Origin: Polychytrium aggregatum
Taxonomy: Eukaryota > Chytridiomycota > Chytridiomycetes > Polychytriales
DNA: 35,517 nt
Assembly: GCF_025602895.1 (NCBI RefSeq)
Contig: NW_026516473.1
Coordinates: 1-35,517, forward strand
Direction: 5' to 3'
This document shows, in pieces, positions 12,501-20,706 of the stretch. Below the pieces are notes generated by a model. It saw nothing but the letters and a program-made list of their open reading frames with translations, searched no databases and was not told the DNA's origin. The first letter of the stretch is position 1; every line of letters begins with the position of its first letter. The position numbers and the translations under genes were made by a program.

Positions 12501-13062
12501 GATATCGTCTCAGACCGAGGATCTACCTTTGCCTCCAAGTTCTTCCAAGCCGTCCTGACCCGCCTCAAGATCAAGCACAAGATGTCGACTGCGTTCCATC
12601 CGCAGACCGACGGCCAGACCGAGCGGGTCAACGCCATCCTCGAGCAGTACCTCCGCTGCTTCATCAACTTCCAGCAAGACGACTGGGCCCAGCTTCTCCC
12701 TCACGCCGAGTTCACCTACAACAACACCTCTCAAGCAACCCTCGGCTGCTCCCCCTTCTTTGCCTACACCGGCTACCACCCTCGTTTTTCCGTCGCCCTT
12801 CCCCGCACCACCAAGAATGCCTCCGTCGCCGACGATCAAGCCCGAGCCATTCACTCCCTCCACGATGAACTCAAGTTCAACATCGCCCTTGCCCAGGACT
12901 CCCAAGCCAAGTTCTACGACCCCGGCCACTCCCCTTCCCCTCCGTTCAAGATTGGAGACCGAGTTTGGCTCTCCGCCAAGAACATCAAGACCCAGCGACC
13001 CACGGCCAAGCTCGACCACACCAAGCTTGGGCCGTTCAAGATCGTCGCTCAAGTCGGTTCCC
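9516..13062 (+). CDS. Element A pol: protease, RT, RNase H, integrase (5' part, interrupted by element B)
   Basis: The frame is open from 9516, overlapping the end of gag by 25 bases in the -1 frame, so it is probably expressed as a Gag-Pol fusion. In order: aspartic protease with MIDTGAVTSF (about 9771), a proline-rich spacer, RT with VKKKDGSLRLCVDYRALNKI and the catalytic YLDDILIYS (about 11020), and RNase H with EADASDYALGAVLSQ (about 11460). The integrase follows, with an H-H-C-C zinc module (HDSPTAGH...CDTCQRNK, about 12123-12260) and a DDE core: DFITQLP, VSDRGSTF and DGQTERVN. Reading is broken at 13062 by the LTR of element B. The C-terminal piece is at 19467-19818. No internal stop is seen, so B appears to be the main lesion in pol. 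Confidence 0.9.
9522..9566 (+). promoter_or_regulatory. Candidate -1 ribosomal frameshift signal, element A gag/pol
   Basis: In the gag phase the heptamer is G GAA AAC (9522-9528). After a 6-base spacer comes a hairpin: GCCTAGAAAAG (9535-9545) pairs with CTTTCCTAGGC (9556-9566) in 10 of 11 positions, with a 10-base loop. The gag stop codon lies in the stem. Pol opens in the -1 frame at 9516, so a slip here would produce Gag-Pol. The heptamer is a non-ideal X XXY YYZ (third base A, not G), so the slip efficiency is uncertain. Confidence 0.55.
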
Positions 13063-13853
13063 TGTTAGGGATAGCTTCTGCTTGTTCTCCACTTTGACTG
13101 CACACTTGGCTGTTCTTTTGCCTTTCTGTTTGTTTGTGTGTAGCTTTGCAGTTCCCCTCCAATTTTCCGCCTTTTGCCTGCCATTTCCGCTCCTTCCGCA
13201 CTTCCGTTTCCCCGCGCTGCTCCGCTTCCTTTGTCTTCTTCGCACGCGCCGGTTTGTTTGTGCACGCGCCTTGCTGCGATTGGTTGCAATTCGGCTGCCG
13301 GTCATGTGTCCCACCACCGGTGACTCATGACCTGCCTGACCGCCCCGATCTCTTGTTCATCTCGCATGCATTTGCCCCAACCTTATACTTGACCAATCCG
13401 CTTCTTGGACGTTGAGTCACATTGCTTCGCCTTTGCACGTTTCTCCTGCCAGGTGCTTCGCTTTTGCTTGCGCCTCCCTCGCTTTGGTTCTCTGCCTGTC
13501 TCGGTGGTCCTTCTCGGCCCTCGTTCGTGCATCGCCCCCTTCGCCCTGCTCGATCGCCCACTTTTCCCTCCCTTGGCCGCCCTTCGCTGCCAAGTCCGGA
13601 CTTGTCTATAAATAGCCTGACCCCCGCGATGTGTAGTCGAACCTCAGCGTTCAAAATAGGACTAAATAAAGTGCCTTCTACTTTATTCTCTGAGTGTTCC
13701 TCACGTCTCATTTCGAGACTAGTCTTATCTTGAACGGATCTTTGCTTCCCTCGCTCCCTCTCCGAGTCCACTTCGGACTTTACCCTTGCCTTCCCTGAGC
13801 TCACTTCGAGCTCACTTCTTCTTTTGCCGTTGAGTCCCCTTTGGACTCTAACA
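13063..13853 (+). repeat. 5' LTR of element B
   Basis: 791 bp, starting TGTTAGGGATAGC and ending GGACTCTAACA. It contains TATAAATAG at 13607-13615 and AATAAA at 13665-13670. It appears identical to the 3' copy at 18676-19466. Confidence 0.96.
13607..13657 (+). promoter_or_regulatory. LTR B core promoter and self-primer segment
   Basis: TATAAATAG at 13607-13615 is followed, 38 bases after its second base, by AGCGTTCAAAAT (13646-13657). That 12-mer is the exact complement of the primer site at 13856-13867. If transcription begins about 13646, as the TATA spacing suggests, the 12-mer is the very 5' end of the RNA. Confidence 0.65.
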
Positions 13854-13867
13854 TCATTTTGAACGCT
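13854..13867 (+). other. Self-priming primer binding site of element B
   Basis: Immediately after the LTR (two-base gap) is ATTTTGAACGCT, 13856-13867. It does not start with TGG, so it does not look like a standard tRNA primer site. It is perfectly complementary over 12 bases to AGCGTTCAAAAT in the LTR (13646-13657), the expected transcript 5' end. This is the arrangement of Tf1/sushi-group elements, where the RNA folds back and primes its own minus strand. Confidence 0.72.
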
Positions 13868-13924
13868 CCCTCTTGGCTTCCCGGCCTTTCTTCTTCTTTC
13901 GCCTCTCTTTCCCTCGTCGATCCG

Positions 13925-14878
13925 ATGGCTGAGCCTGCTGCACCCCCTGCAGACCTCAACGCGTATCTGGCGCGCATGGAGGAGCGTATGAACGCCCTCA
14001 TGACCCAGAACGCTGCTCTCCATCGTCAGATCCAAGATCTGCAAGCTCCCGCCGCCGCTCCCCGCCAGGTCTACCAGGTCAACAAGCCCAAGGAGTTCCT
14101 AGGTTCCCGCGATGAAACGACGGCCTTCCTCGCCCAGTGCCACCTGGTTTTCCTCGCCGATCCTGCCTTCTTCGCGCCCGAGCGCCAGAAGGTCCTGTAC
14201 GCCACCTCCTTCCTCCGCGGTGAAGCCTTCAAGTGGTACGAGGCCGCCTTCTACATGGCCAACCGCTTCCCGGCTTCCTTCGCGGATTTTGAAGTTGCCC
14301 TCAAGTCGACCTTCGGTGAGGACACGGCCTCCTCGCAAGATAAGGCCTTGAACGACCTCAAGCGCTTGGTCCAGCTCAAGTCCTGCCAAGCCTTCGCCAC
14401 CCGCTTCGTCCAGCTCGCCGCCCGCGTCCAGACTGATGAACCCACCAAGATGCACTTCTTCAAGGAGGGTTTGAAGTCTGAGGTCAAGTTCCACCTCATC
14501 GGTCTCCGCCCCGCTCCCGCTTCCCTGCCTGAGTTGATCAAGGCAGCGGTCGAGTACGACGATGCCCTCCATCGTCTCAAGATCTCCTCCCGTTCCCAAC
14601 CTCCTCCTCCTTCTTCTCGCTCTGCTCCCCATCACCACCATTCTCCCGCGCATGTTTCTTCTTCCTCCTCTTCTGCACCCACTCCCATGGACCTTGACTC
14701 TGTCTCGGTCCGCCCTGCTAAGCTCTCCGACGTCGAGAAAAAGCGACGTCGTGAGCAGGGTCTCTGCCTGTACTGCGGGGAAAAGTCTTGTCCCGGCAGT
14801 CGCGATGTTCAGCAGTGCCCGGTTCTGGTCAAACGGAACTCGGGAAATGCCCACAGCCGAGCAGCACCTCGCAAGTAA
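13925..14878 (+). CDS. Element B Gag
   Basis: ATG 13925 (MAEPAAPPADL) is the first ATG of the frame; the product is 317 aa. A short coiled-coil (about residues 13-42) is followed by a gag capsid region (KPKEFLGSRDETTAFLAQC to about KEGLKSEVKFHL). A serine/proline/histidine-rich linker and a C-terminal cysteine cluster CLYCGEKSCPGSRDVQQC complete it. The cluster is C-x2-C-x4-C-x8-C, lacking the His of the usual CCHC knuckle, so it may bind zinc differently or not at all. The frame ends at TAA 14876-14878, inside the loop of the downstream frameshift hairpin. Gag packages element RNA into virus-like particles. Confidence 0.88.
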   Translation: MAEPAAPPADLNAYLARMEERMNALMTQNAALHRQIQDLQAPAAAPRQVYQVNKPKEFLGSRDETTAFLAQCHLVFLADPAFFAPERQKVLYATSFLRGEAFKWYEAAFYMANRFPASFADFEVALKSTFGEDTASSQDKALNDLKRLVQLKSCQAFATRFVQLAARVQTDEPTKMHFFKEGLKSEVKFHLIGLRPAPASLPELIKAAVEYDDALHRLKISSRSQPPPPSSRSAPHHHHSPAHVSSSSSSAPTPMDLDSVSVRPAKLSDVEKKRRREQGLCLYCGEKSCPGSRDVQQCPVLVKRNSGNAHSRAAPRK

Positions 14879-14897
14879 GCGAGGTGGTCTGTTCGGC
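14842..14897 (+). promoter_or_regulatory. -1 programmed ribosomal frameshift signal, element B gag/pol
   Basis: The slippery heptamer G GGA AAT (14842-14848) is in exact gag phase (TCG GGA AAT). A slip by -1 moves into the pol frame, open from 14755. A 7-base spacer is followed by a long hairpin. GCCGAGCAG (14856-14864) pairs with CTGTTCGGC (14889-14897) with one G-U pair. CACCTCGC (14865-14872) pairs with GCGAGGTG (14879-14886). A two-base bulge lies at 14887-14888 and the loop is AAGTAA. That makes 17 pairs, with the gag stop codon in the loop. Heptamer, spacer length and stem all fit the classic -1 signal. Confidence 0.82.
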
Positions 14898-17800
14898 GAT
14901 ACGAACATCTTCCCCCTCTGACTCGTCATTATCGGACGATAAGCTTCTTCTTCCGGCCACCCTTGTCGTCATGAGTCTTTCTGGCCCGGTCTCCATCTCC
15001 CTTTCTGTCTTTATTGATGATGGATGCACCGCTCTTGCCCTCATTGATCCTGCCTTTGCGGATCTCCATAAACTCTCTCTTATCCCTCTTTCTACTCCCT
15101 ACTCCGTTTCCCTTGCTGATGGTTCTTCGGCCGGTTTCATTCGTTTCCAAACCGTTCCTGTGACGTTGACCATTGGTTCCCACACCGAGTCGATTTCTTT
15201 TCTTGTGACTCGACTCTCCACCACTCCCATCACTCTTGGTCTTCCCTGGATGCGCTTGCATAATCCAGTTGTCAATTGGAAGTCCCTCTCCCTTTCGTTC
15301 TCCGATCCCTCTTGCCTTGCTGATGGACACATCCTCGCGGATGTCTCTGCTTCCTCCTTGGACACTTCGTCCCCTTCCGGCTATTCGCCTCCCCCTTCGG
15401 GCACTTCGCCTTTGACTCCTCCCTCCGGTCCTTCCCTTACACCGGTTCCCTCCTTTGGCACTTCGCCTTCCCTTTCTTCCCGCCTTGACTCTGCTTCGCT
15501 TTCTGAAGAGCCAACGGCTTTATCTTCGCCCGACATTGAGCTCGTTAATGCGGCGAGTCTTCTCCGTCTTGCACGGGAAGACAAGCTCGACATTTTCGCT
15601 GCCCAAATGGATATCCGTCCTCCTTCGCCGGAGACGTATCCTACGGTGTCGATAAGGTCCGTGCTCACGACGAAGGTGTATGCCGAGTCTGGCACCCCTG
15701 TTGACTCTCGAGGTGTCCCGCTCAAATACAATGAGTTTGGCGACGTTTTCAGCCTCAAGTCTGACCCTCCTTCTTCCTTGCCTCCTCACCGTCCGTATGA
15801 CTTGTCTATTGAGTTTGTACGGACCGAGGATGGAAAGGAACCTCGTTTGCCAAAGCCGGGGAAAGTCTATCCTTTGTCCCCGGCCGAGGAATCTGCTCTT
15901 TCGGAGTATCTGACCAACGCCCTCGCACGTGGTTGGATCTCCAAATCCTCTTCTCCCGTTGGTGCTCCCTGCTTCTTCGTGAAGAAGCCCAATGGTGGTC
16001 TTCGCCTTTGCGTCGACTACCGGGGCCTCAATGCCATCACGAAGAAGAACCGCTACCCTCTTCCCCTCTTCCAGGATCTTCTGGATAAACTTTCTTCTGC
16101 CCGCGTCTTCTCACACCTTGACCTTCCTGATGCTTACCACTTGGTTCGTGTCAAGAAGGGCGATGAGTGGAAGACTGCTTTTGTTTGCAAATCTGGCTCT
16201 TACGAGTACAATGTTATCCCCTTTGGTCTTTCGAATGCCCCCGCTGCTTTTCAGTTTTTTATGAACGACATCTTCTCGGACCTCCTTGGTGTCTGTGTTG
16301 TCATTTATCTTGACGACATCCTGATCTTCTCAAAAGATCCCCTGGAGCATGAGGAGCATGTTAAGCTTGTTCTTTCTCGCCTTCGTGAACACTCTCTTAA
16401 GGTCAATCCGGCCAAGTGTTCTTTTGACCTTTCTGAAGTTGACTTTCTCGGCATGATCATTTCTGCCGATGGCATTAAAATGGACCCTGCCAAGGTCGAG
16501 GCCGTTTCCCTTTGGCCTGTTCCCTCTTCTGCTCGCGACATCCAAGTTTTTATTGGTTTCGCAAACTTTTACCGCCGCTTCGTCAAGGACTTTTCCGCAC
16601 TTGCTCGTCCTTTGACTTCACTCACCACCAAATCCTCCACCTTCTCTTGGTCTCCCGAGGCCCAAGAGGCTTTTGATTCTCTTAAACGTTCATTCACTTC
16701 CGCACCTATTCTTCGTTACTTTGATTTCTCCAAACCCGCTGTCATCGAGCCCGATGCTTCTGACTTTGCTCTGGGTGCCGTCCTTTCCCAGTTTGACCCT
16801 GACGGCGCTCTTCACCCCGTTGCTTTTCACTCTCGGCAATTCCGTCCCGCCGAGGTGAATTATGACACCCACGACAAAGAGCTCCTTGCTATTGTCGATT
16901 CCTTTACTGCCTGGCGTCATTACTTGATGGCTGCCGACCCCGATCATCCCACTCTTGTTTTCTCTGATCACCAGAACCTCACCCGGTTCACTTCCGCTTC
17001 CCAACTTTCTCGCCGCCAGTTCCGGTGGGCCCAATTCCTTTCTGATTTTGCTTTTCGCATTTACCACCGCCCTGGTCGCCTCAACACCAAAGCCGATGCT
17101 CTCAGTCGCCGTTCTGACTTTGAGATAAAGCCTGGTGACTCCCTCCACTCCACCAACTTCCTTCAGCTGTTCGAGTCTATTTCTCTCGACAGCATCACCG
17201 TTATCGGCTCGAACCCCGATTTTCTTTCCGAGATTCGAGCTGCCACCCTTTCTTGTTCCCTTCTTTCTGACTTCAACGCCAAACGTCTTGATGGCGATTA
17301 CTCCTTCCGTGACGGTCTCCTTTACTTTAAAGACCTGATCGTTGTCCCTTCCCCCGAGCTCCAGCTCAAAGTGTTTGAGCAACGTCACTGCTCCGCTGCC
17401 GCTGGTCACTTTGGTCTTGCCAAGACCGTTGAGCTCATCTCCCGGGACTTTCACTGGCCCCGGCGTCGTAAGTCTGTGCGTCGCTTCATTGCTAATTGTG
17501 AAGCGTGCCAGCGAGCCAAGCCGTCCCGTCACTCCCCTTATGGTTTACTTCACCCTCTCCCCGTTCCTTCCGAACGTTGGTGGGACCTGTCGATGGACTT
17601 CATCACGGATCTCCCACCTTCGAACGGCTTTGACTCCATCTTCGTGGTTAAGGACCGCCTGTCCAAACAAGCACACTTTGTGCCCACCACGAAGACGGTT
17701 ACAGGCGAGCAAACCGCCGAACTCTTCCTCTCCCACATCTTCCGCTTGCATGGTTGTCCCCGGTCTATTGTTTCGGACCGAGGAACTCAGTTTACTTCGG

Positions 17801-18663
17801 CCTTCTGGAGGCGCTTCAATGAGCTTCTGAAGACGAAGATTTCCCTTTCTTCTGCCTTCCACCCCGAGACCGACGGTTCGACCGAGGTTCTCAACCAGGT
17901 CATCGAGCAGTATTTGCGTATCCATTGCAATTACCTGCAAGACGACTGGACCCTTCACCTTCCCCTTGCCGAGTTCACTTACAACAACTCGGAAAACACC
18001 TCCACTGGCATGACTCCCTTCTTTGCAGTCCATGGCCATCACCCCATTTTTGATCCCTCCATCATCCGTGATCCTTCTGTTGTGCCCTCTGCCGAAGAAC
18101 GTGTCGACCGACTTCAGACCGTTCTCGAGGATCTCAAGGCCAACCTCCGGGTTGCCCAAGAGTCCTACACTTTGCAGGCCAACAAATCCCGTCTCCCCAC
18201 TCCCGACATCTCCGTTGGCGACCTCGTTTTTCTTGATCGTCGCCACATCCGCACCCTTCGTCCCTCCAACAAGCTTGATCAGAAAAAGCTTGGCCCCTTT
18301 AAAGTTCTTCGCCGCATCAACCCCGTTGCCTTTGAACTTAAACTCCCTTCCACACTCAAAGTCCACCCCGTCTTTCATGTATCCCTCCTTGAACCCCGAA
18401 CGAAGGACATTGTTCCCGAGTTCACCCAACCCGAACCTCCACCCATTCTTGTTGACTCCCAGGAAGAGTTTGAGGTCGAGACTGTTCTCGATTCTCGGCT
18501 CTTCCGTGGTCGCTTACAGTACTTGGTTCAGTGGAAGGGCTATTCCGAGACTGACCGGTCTTGGGAGCCCGCTGCCAATGTTTCCCACGCCACTGATCTT
18601 GTTGCTGACTTCCACCTTCGCTATCCCTCAAAGCCGAAGGCGACGCCCGGAGTTCGTCGCTAA
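14848..18663 (+). CDS. Element B Pol: protease-like, RT, RNase H, integrase, chromodomain
   Basis: Expressed by -1 frameshift from gag; the frame itself is open from 14755 and ends at TAA 18661-18663. Domains in order: a protease-like region with FIDDGCTALALIDPAF (about 15010), where the usual D-S/T-G triad reads D-D-G; a serine/proline spacer; RT with VKKPNGGLRLCVDYRGLNAI and YLDDILIFS (about 16306). Next come RNase H with EPDASDFALGAVLSQ (about 16747), the integrase zinc module (HCSAAAGH...CEACQRAK, about 17385-17520), and the DDE core with DFITDLP, VSDRGTQF and DGSTEVLNQ. The C-terminal chromodomain is [20 protein letters not shown] onward (about 18470-18630). No stop or frameshift is seen. 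Chromodomains direct such integrases to marked chromatin, but the target here is unknown. Confidence 0.92.
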   Translation, partial: CPQPSSTSQVSEVVCSAIRTSSPSDSSLSDDKLLLPATLVVMSLSGPVSISLSVFIDDGCTALALIDPAFADLHKLSLIPLSTPYSVSLADGSSAGFIRFQTVPVTLTIGSHTESISFLVTRLSTTPITLGLPWMRLHNPVVNWKSLSLSFSDPSCLADGHILADVSASSLDTSSPSGYSPPPSGTSPLTPPSGPSLTPVPSFGTSPSLSSRLDSASLSEEPTALSSPDIELVNAASLLRLAREDKLDIFAAQMDIRPPSPETYPTVSIRSVLTTKVYAESGTPVDSRGVPLKYNEFGDVFSLKSDPPSSLPPHRPYDLSIEFVRTEDGKEPRLPKPGKVYPLSPAEESALSEYLTNALARGWISKSSSPVGAPCFFVKKPNGGLRLCVDYRGLNAITKKNRYPLPLFQDLLDKLSSARVFSHLDLPDAYHLVRVKKGDEWKTAFVCKSGSYEYNVIPFGLSNAPAAFQFFMNDIFSDLLGVCVVIYLDDILIFSKDPLEHEEHVKLVLSRLREHSLKVNPAKCSFDLSEVDFLGMIISADGIKMDPAKVEAVSLWPVPSSARDIQVFIGFANFYRRFVKDFSALARPLTSLTTKSSTFSWSPEAQEAFDSLKRSFTSAPILRYFDFSKPAVIEPDASDFALGAVLSQFDPDGALHPVAFHSRQFRPAEVNYDTHDKELLAIVDSFTAWRHYLMAADPDHPTLVFSDHQNLTRFTSASQLSRRQFRWAQFLSDFAFRIYHRPGRLNTKADALSRRSDFEIKPGDSLHSTNFLQLFESISLDSITVIGSNPDFLSEIRAATLSCSLLSDFNAKRLDGDYSFRDGLLYFKDLIVVPSPELQLKVFEQRHCSAAAGHFGLAKTVELISRDFHWPRRRKSVRRFIANCEACQRAKPSRHSPYGLLHPLPVPSERWWDLSMDFITDLPPSNGFDSIFVVKDRLSKQAHFVPTTKTVTGEQTAELFLSHIFRLHGCPRSIVSDRGTQFTSAFWRRFNELLKTKISLSSAFHPETDGSTEVLNQVIEQYLRIHCNYLQDDWTLHLPLAEFTYNNSENTSTGMTPFFAVHGHHPIFDPSIIRDPSVVPSAEERVDRLQTVLEDLKANLRVAQESYTLQANKSRLPTPDISVGDLVFLDRRHIRTLRPSNKLDQKKLGPFKVLRRINPVAFELKLPSTLKVHPVFHVSLLEPRTKDIVPEFTQPEPPPILVDSQEEFEVETVLDSRLFRGRLQYLVQWKGYSETDRSWEPAANVSHATDLVADFHLRYPSKPKATPGVRR

Positions 18664-18675
18664 GGAAGGGGATGA
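18662..18675 (+). other. Polypurine tract of element B
   Basis: AAGGAAGGGGATGA directly precedes the 3' LTR, overlapping the end of the pol stop codon. Only one base in it is a pyrimidine. This is the expected position of the plus-strand primer. Confidence 0.75.
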
Positions 18676-19466
18676 TGTTAGGGATAGCTTCTGCTTGTTC
18701 TCCACTTTGACTGCACACTTGGCTGTTCTTTTGCCTTTCTGTTTGTTTGTGTGTAGCTTTGCAGTTCCCCTCCAATTTTCCGCCTTTTGCCTGCCATTTC
18801 CGCTCCTTCCGCACTTCCGTTTCCCCGCGCTGCTCCGCTTCCTTTGTCTTCTTCGCACGCGCCGGTTTGTTTGTGCACGCGCCTTGCTGCGATTGGTTGC
18901 AATTCGGCTGCCGGTCATGTGTCCCACCACCGGTGACTCATGACCTGCCTGACCGCCCCGATCTCTTGTTCATCTCGCATGCATTTGCCCCAACCTTATA
19001 CTTGACCAATCCGCTTCTTGGACGTTGAGTCACATTGCTTCGCCTTTGCACGTTTCTCCTGCCAGGTGCTTCGCTTTTGCTTGCGCCTCCCTCGCTTTGG
19101 TTCTCTGCCTGTCTCGGTGGTCCTTCTCGGCCCTCGTTCGTGCATCGCCCCCTTCGCCCTGCTCGATCGCCCACTTTTCCCTCCCTTGGCCGCCCTTCGC
19201 TGCCAAGTCCGGACTTGTCTATAAATAGCCTGACCCCCGCGATGTGTAGTCGAACCTCAGCGTTCAAAATAGGACTAAATAAAGTGCCTTCTACTTTATT
19301 CTCTGAGTGTTCCTCACGTCTCATTTCGAGACTAGTCTTATCTTGAACGGATCTTTGCTTCCCTCGCTCCCTCTCCGAGTCCACTTCGGACTTTACCCTT
19401 GCCTTCCCTGAGCTCACTTCGAGCTCACTTCTTCTTTTGCCGTTGAGTCCCCTTTGGACTCTAACA
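18676..19466 (+). repeat. 3' LTR of element B
   Basis: 791 bp, from TGTTAGGGATAGC to GGACTCTAACA, apparently identical to 13063-13853. It is followed by TTCCC, the second copy of the target duplication. Confidence 0.96.
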
Positions 19467-19818
19467 TTCCCGCGCTTTCAAGTTGGACTTGCCCTCGTCC
19501 ATGCGCATCCATCCGGTGTTCCACGTCTCCCTCCTCGAGCCTGCCGCCGATGACAAGATCCCAGGTCGAATCATCCCGCCCCCTCCACCCATCCAAGTCG
19601 ACGGCCACGACGAATGGGAAGTCGAACAGATCCTGGACTCCAGGCTGTTCCGAGGTAAGCTCCAGTATCTTGTGCACTGGCGTGGCTACACGGTGATGGA
19701 TTGCACCTGGGAGCCCGCCAGCAATCTTGCACATTGTCCGGAGCCTGTCGCAGCCTACCACTCCTCTCATCCCTCGAAGCCTGGCCCTCTCGGAGCTCGG
19801 GCCTTGAGAGGGGGGTAG
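19467..19818 (+). CDS. Element A pol, displaced C-terminus with chromodomain
   Basis: After the TTCCC duplication, the pol frame of element A resumes in phase with the part ending at 13062. It gives the post-integrase segment [14 protein letters not shown] and a chromodomain ([20 protein letters not shown] onward, with HWRGY and TWEPASNL), ending at TAG 19816-19818. This piece has no promoter or start of its own and would not be made separately. The close match in domain order to the end of element B's Pol supports the assignment. Confidence 0.9.
19806..19818 (+). other. Polypurine tract of element A
   Basis: GAGAGGGGGGTAG overlaps the pol stop and abuts the 3' LTR. It contains one pyrimidine. 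It has the position and composition expected of a plus-strand primer. Confidence 0.7.
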
Positions 19819-20399
19819 TGTCATGAACACCCTCTGCCTTTGCCCTCTTCCTTCCTTTGCCTTTGCCCTTTCCTTTCTGTTTGCCTGCCTTAGCGCTTTC
19901 CCTTCCTTCTGTTTGTTTGTTTCCCGCGCTGTGCTGCCTTGTTGTCTTCCCGCCAGCACGCGCGCTGTCTGTGTTCCGTTCCCGCTTCCTTGCTGTTGGT
20001 CGTGGGTTACGCCCACGACGCCGCCTCGACGCCGCCTGACGCCTTGGCGCCGCCATGCCGCCGCCACTGACGCCCGCTGACTCACGGATCCCGAGTCACG
20101 GCCGCCACCTGCTTCGCTCGCTGCTTCGCCCTCCCCGCCGCTGCTTCGCTCCTGCCCCCTCGCTCTGCAACGTCGATCCTTGGCGCTCGCATAAATAGCC
20201 CTCCGACCAGCCTCTGTCTTTTGCCTTCGTCTTGCCACTTTGTATTTTTAGTATCCTAAGCCTTGGATCTAGAATAAAACTTTGGCTTCACACTTGACAC
20301 TCTGTGTCCCAGTCCAGTCCCCGCTCCTCTCCCTACGTTCGAGTCTTGCATTAGGACTCTTGCGCGCTTCCCTGCTTGCCCCGTTGTCCAGTCTTGACA
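19819..20399 (+). repeat. 3' LTR of element A
   Basis: 581 bp starting TGTCATGAACACC and ending TCTTGACA, the partner of 7650-8230 with about 15 differences. Downstream sequence (GAGCCTATG) does not continue the satellite found left of the element. Confidence 0.93.
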
Positions 20400-20706
20400 G
20401 AGCCTATGTTGAACACCAGTTCGAACAAAACTTGTTCTTTGGTGTTCGGGGCTAAAAGCTAATAAAGCTCATACCAAGCACTTGGTCTTCGTCCTTGCGC
20501 TTGTTCACTCCTTACACATGGCCTTCAGTACATTCATATTTCGGCTGGCTGGCCAGTGGGGAGATCACACTCAGGGCAATTGACAGTCACAGCCATGGTG
20601 GCTGGTCGTAATTGCGCATATCCGATAGCCGGGCGTTCTGCCTACGGTCGCCGGCACGGGCTCTAATGACTCGCTTCGTCTGTTATATATCATCCTCCGC
20701 GCCCAG
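20400..20706. other. Retroelement/gene junction with LTR-like debris
   Basis: 20407-20516 begins TGTTGAACACC and ends CCTTACA. It has AATAAA (20460-20465) and nested inverted repeats: GAACACCA (20411-20418) with TGGTGTTC (20440-20447), and inside them GAACAA with TTGTTC. It looks like a short solo or truncated LTR of a third family, but no target duplication is visible. The rest (20517-20706) has no gene. Its end, with CTAATGAC near 20663 and AG at 20705-20706, resembles an intron branch site and acceptor for the next exon. Confidence 0.35.

Larger units (their letters stand above)
13063..19466 (+). mobile_element. Ty3/gypsy LTR retrotransposon B (chromodomain type), intact, nested in element A
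   Basis: Full-length 6,404-bp element with 791-bp LTRs (13063-13853 and 18676-19466) ending TGTTAG...CTAACA. It is flanked by the perfect 5-bp target duplication TTCCC (13058-13062 and 19467-19471). The two LTRs look identical by eye, including all their incidental open frames, so insertion is recent. Gag and a long pol frame are uninterrupted and linked by a strong -1 frameshift signal. It has a candidate self-priming primer site and a purine tract. Insertion is in the same orientation as host element A, inside A's integrase C-terminus. Of the two elements this is the one that could still be mobile. Confidence 0.96.
7650..20399 (+). mobile_element. Ty3/gypsy LTR retrotransposon A (chromodomain type), split by element B
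   Basis: The element is bounded by two 581-bp LTRs (7650-8230 and 19819-20399) with TGTCA...TGACA termini. Between them lie gag, protease, reverse transcriptase, RNase H, integrase and a chromodomain, in the gag-pol order typical of chromoviruses. Element B (13063-19466) sits inside the integrase C-terminal region; without B and one target duplication, A would be about 6.34 kb and its pol frame would continue across the junction. By eye I count about 15 substitutions between the LTRs (roughly 97.4% identity), so A is older than B. Gag is also frame-disrupted. The left flank (GTTTT) and right flank (GAGCC) do not form a target duplication. Confidence 0.93.

Noticed and set aside
16690..18429. 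Long antisense frames of 280 and 294 codons opposite element B pol
   Set aside because: Shadows of the RNase H and integrase coding sequence; no motif of their own.
20325..20345. GTTCGAGTC in LTR A considered as a tRNA B box
   Set aside because: No A box or cloverleaf around it; it lies in the LTR leader in both copies.
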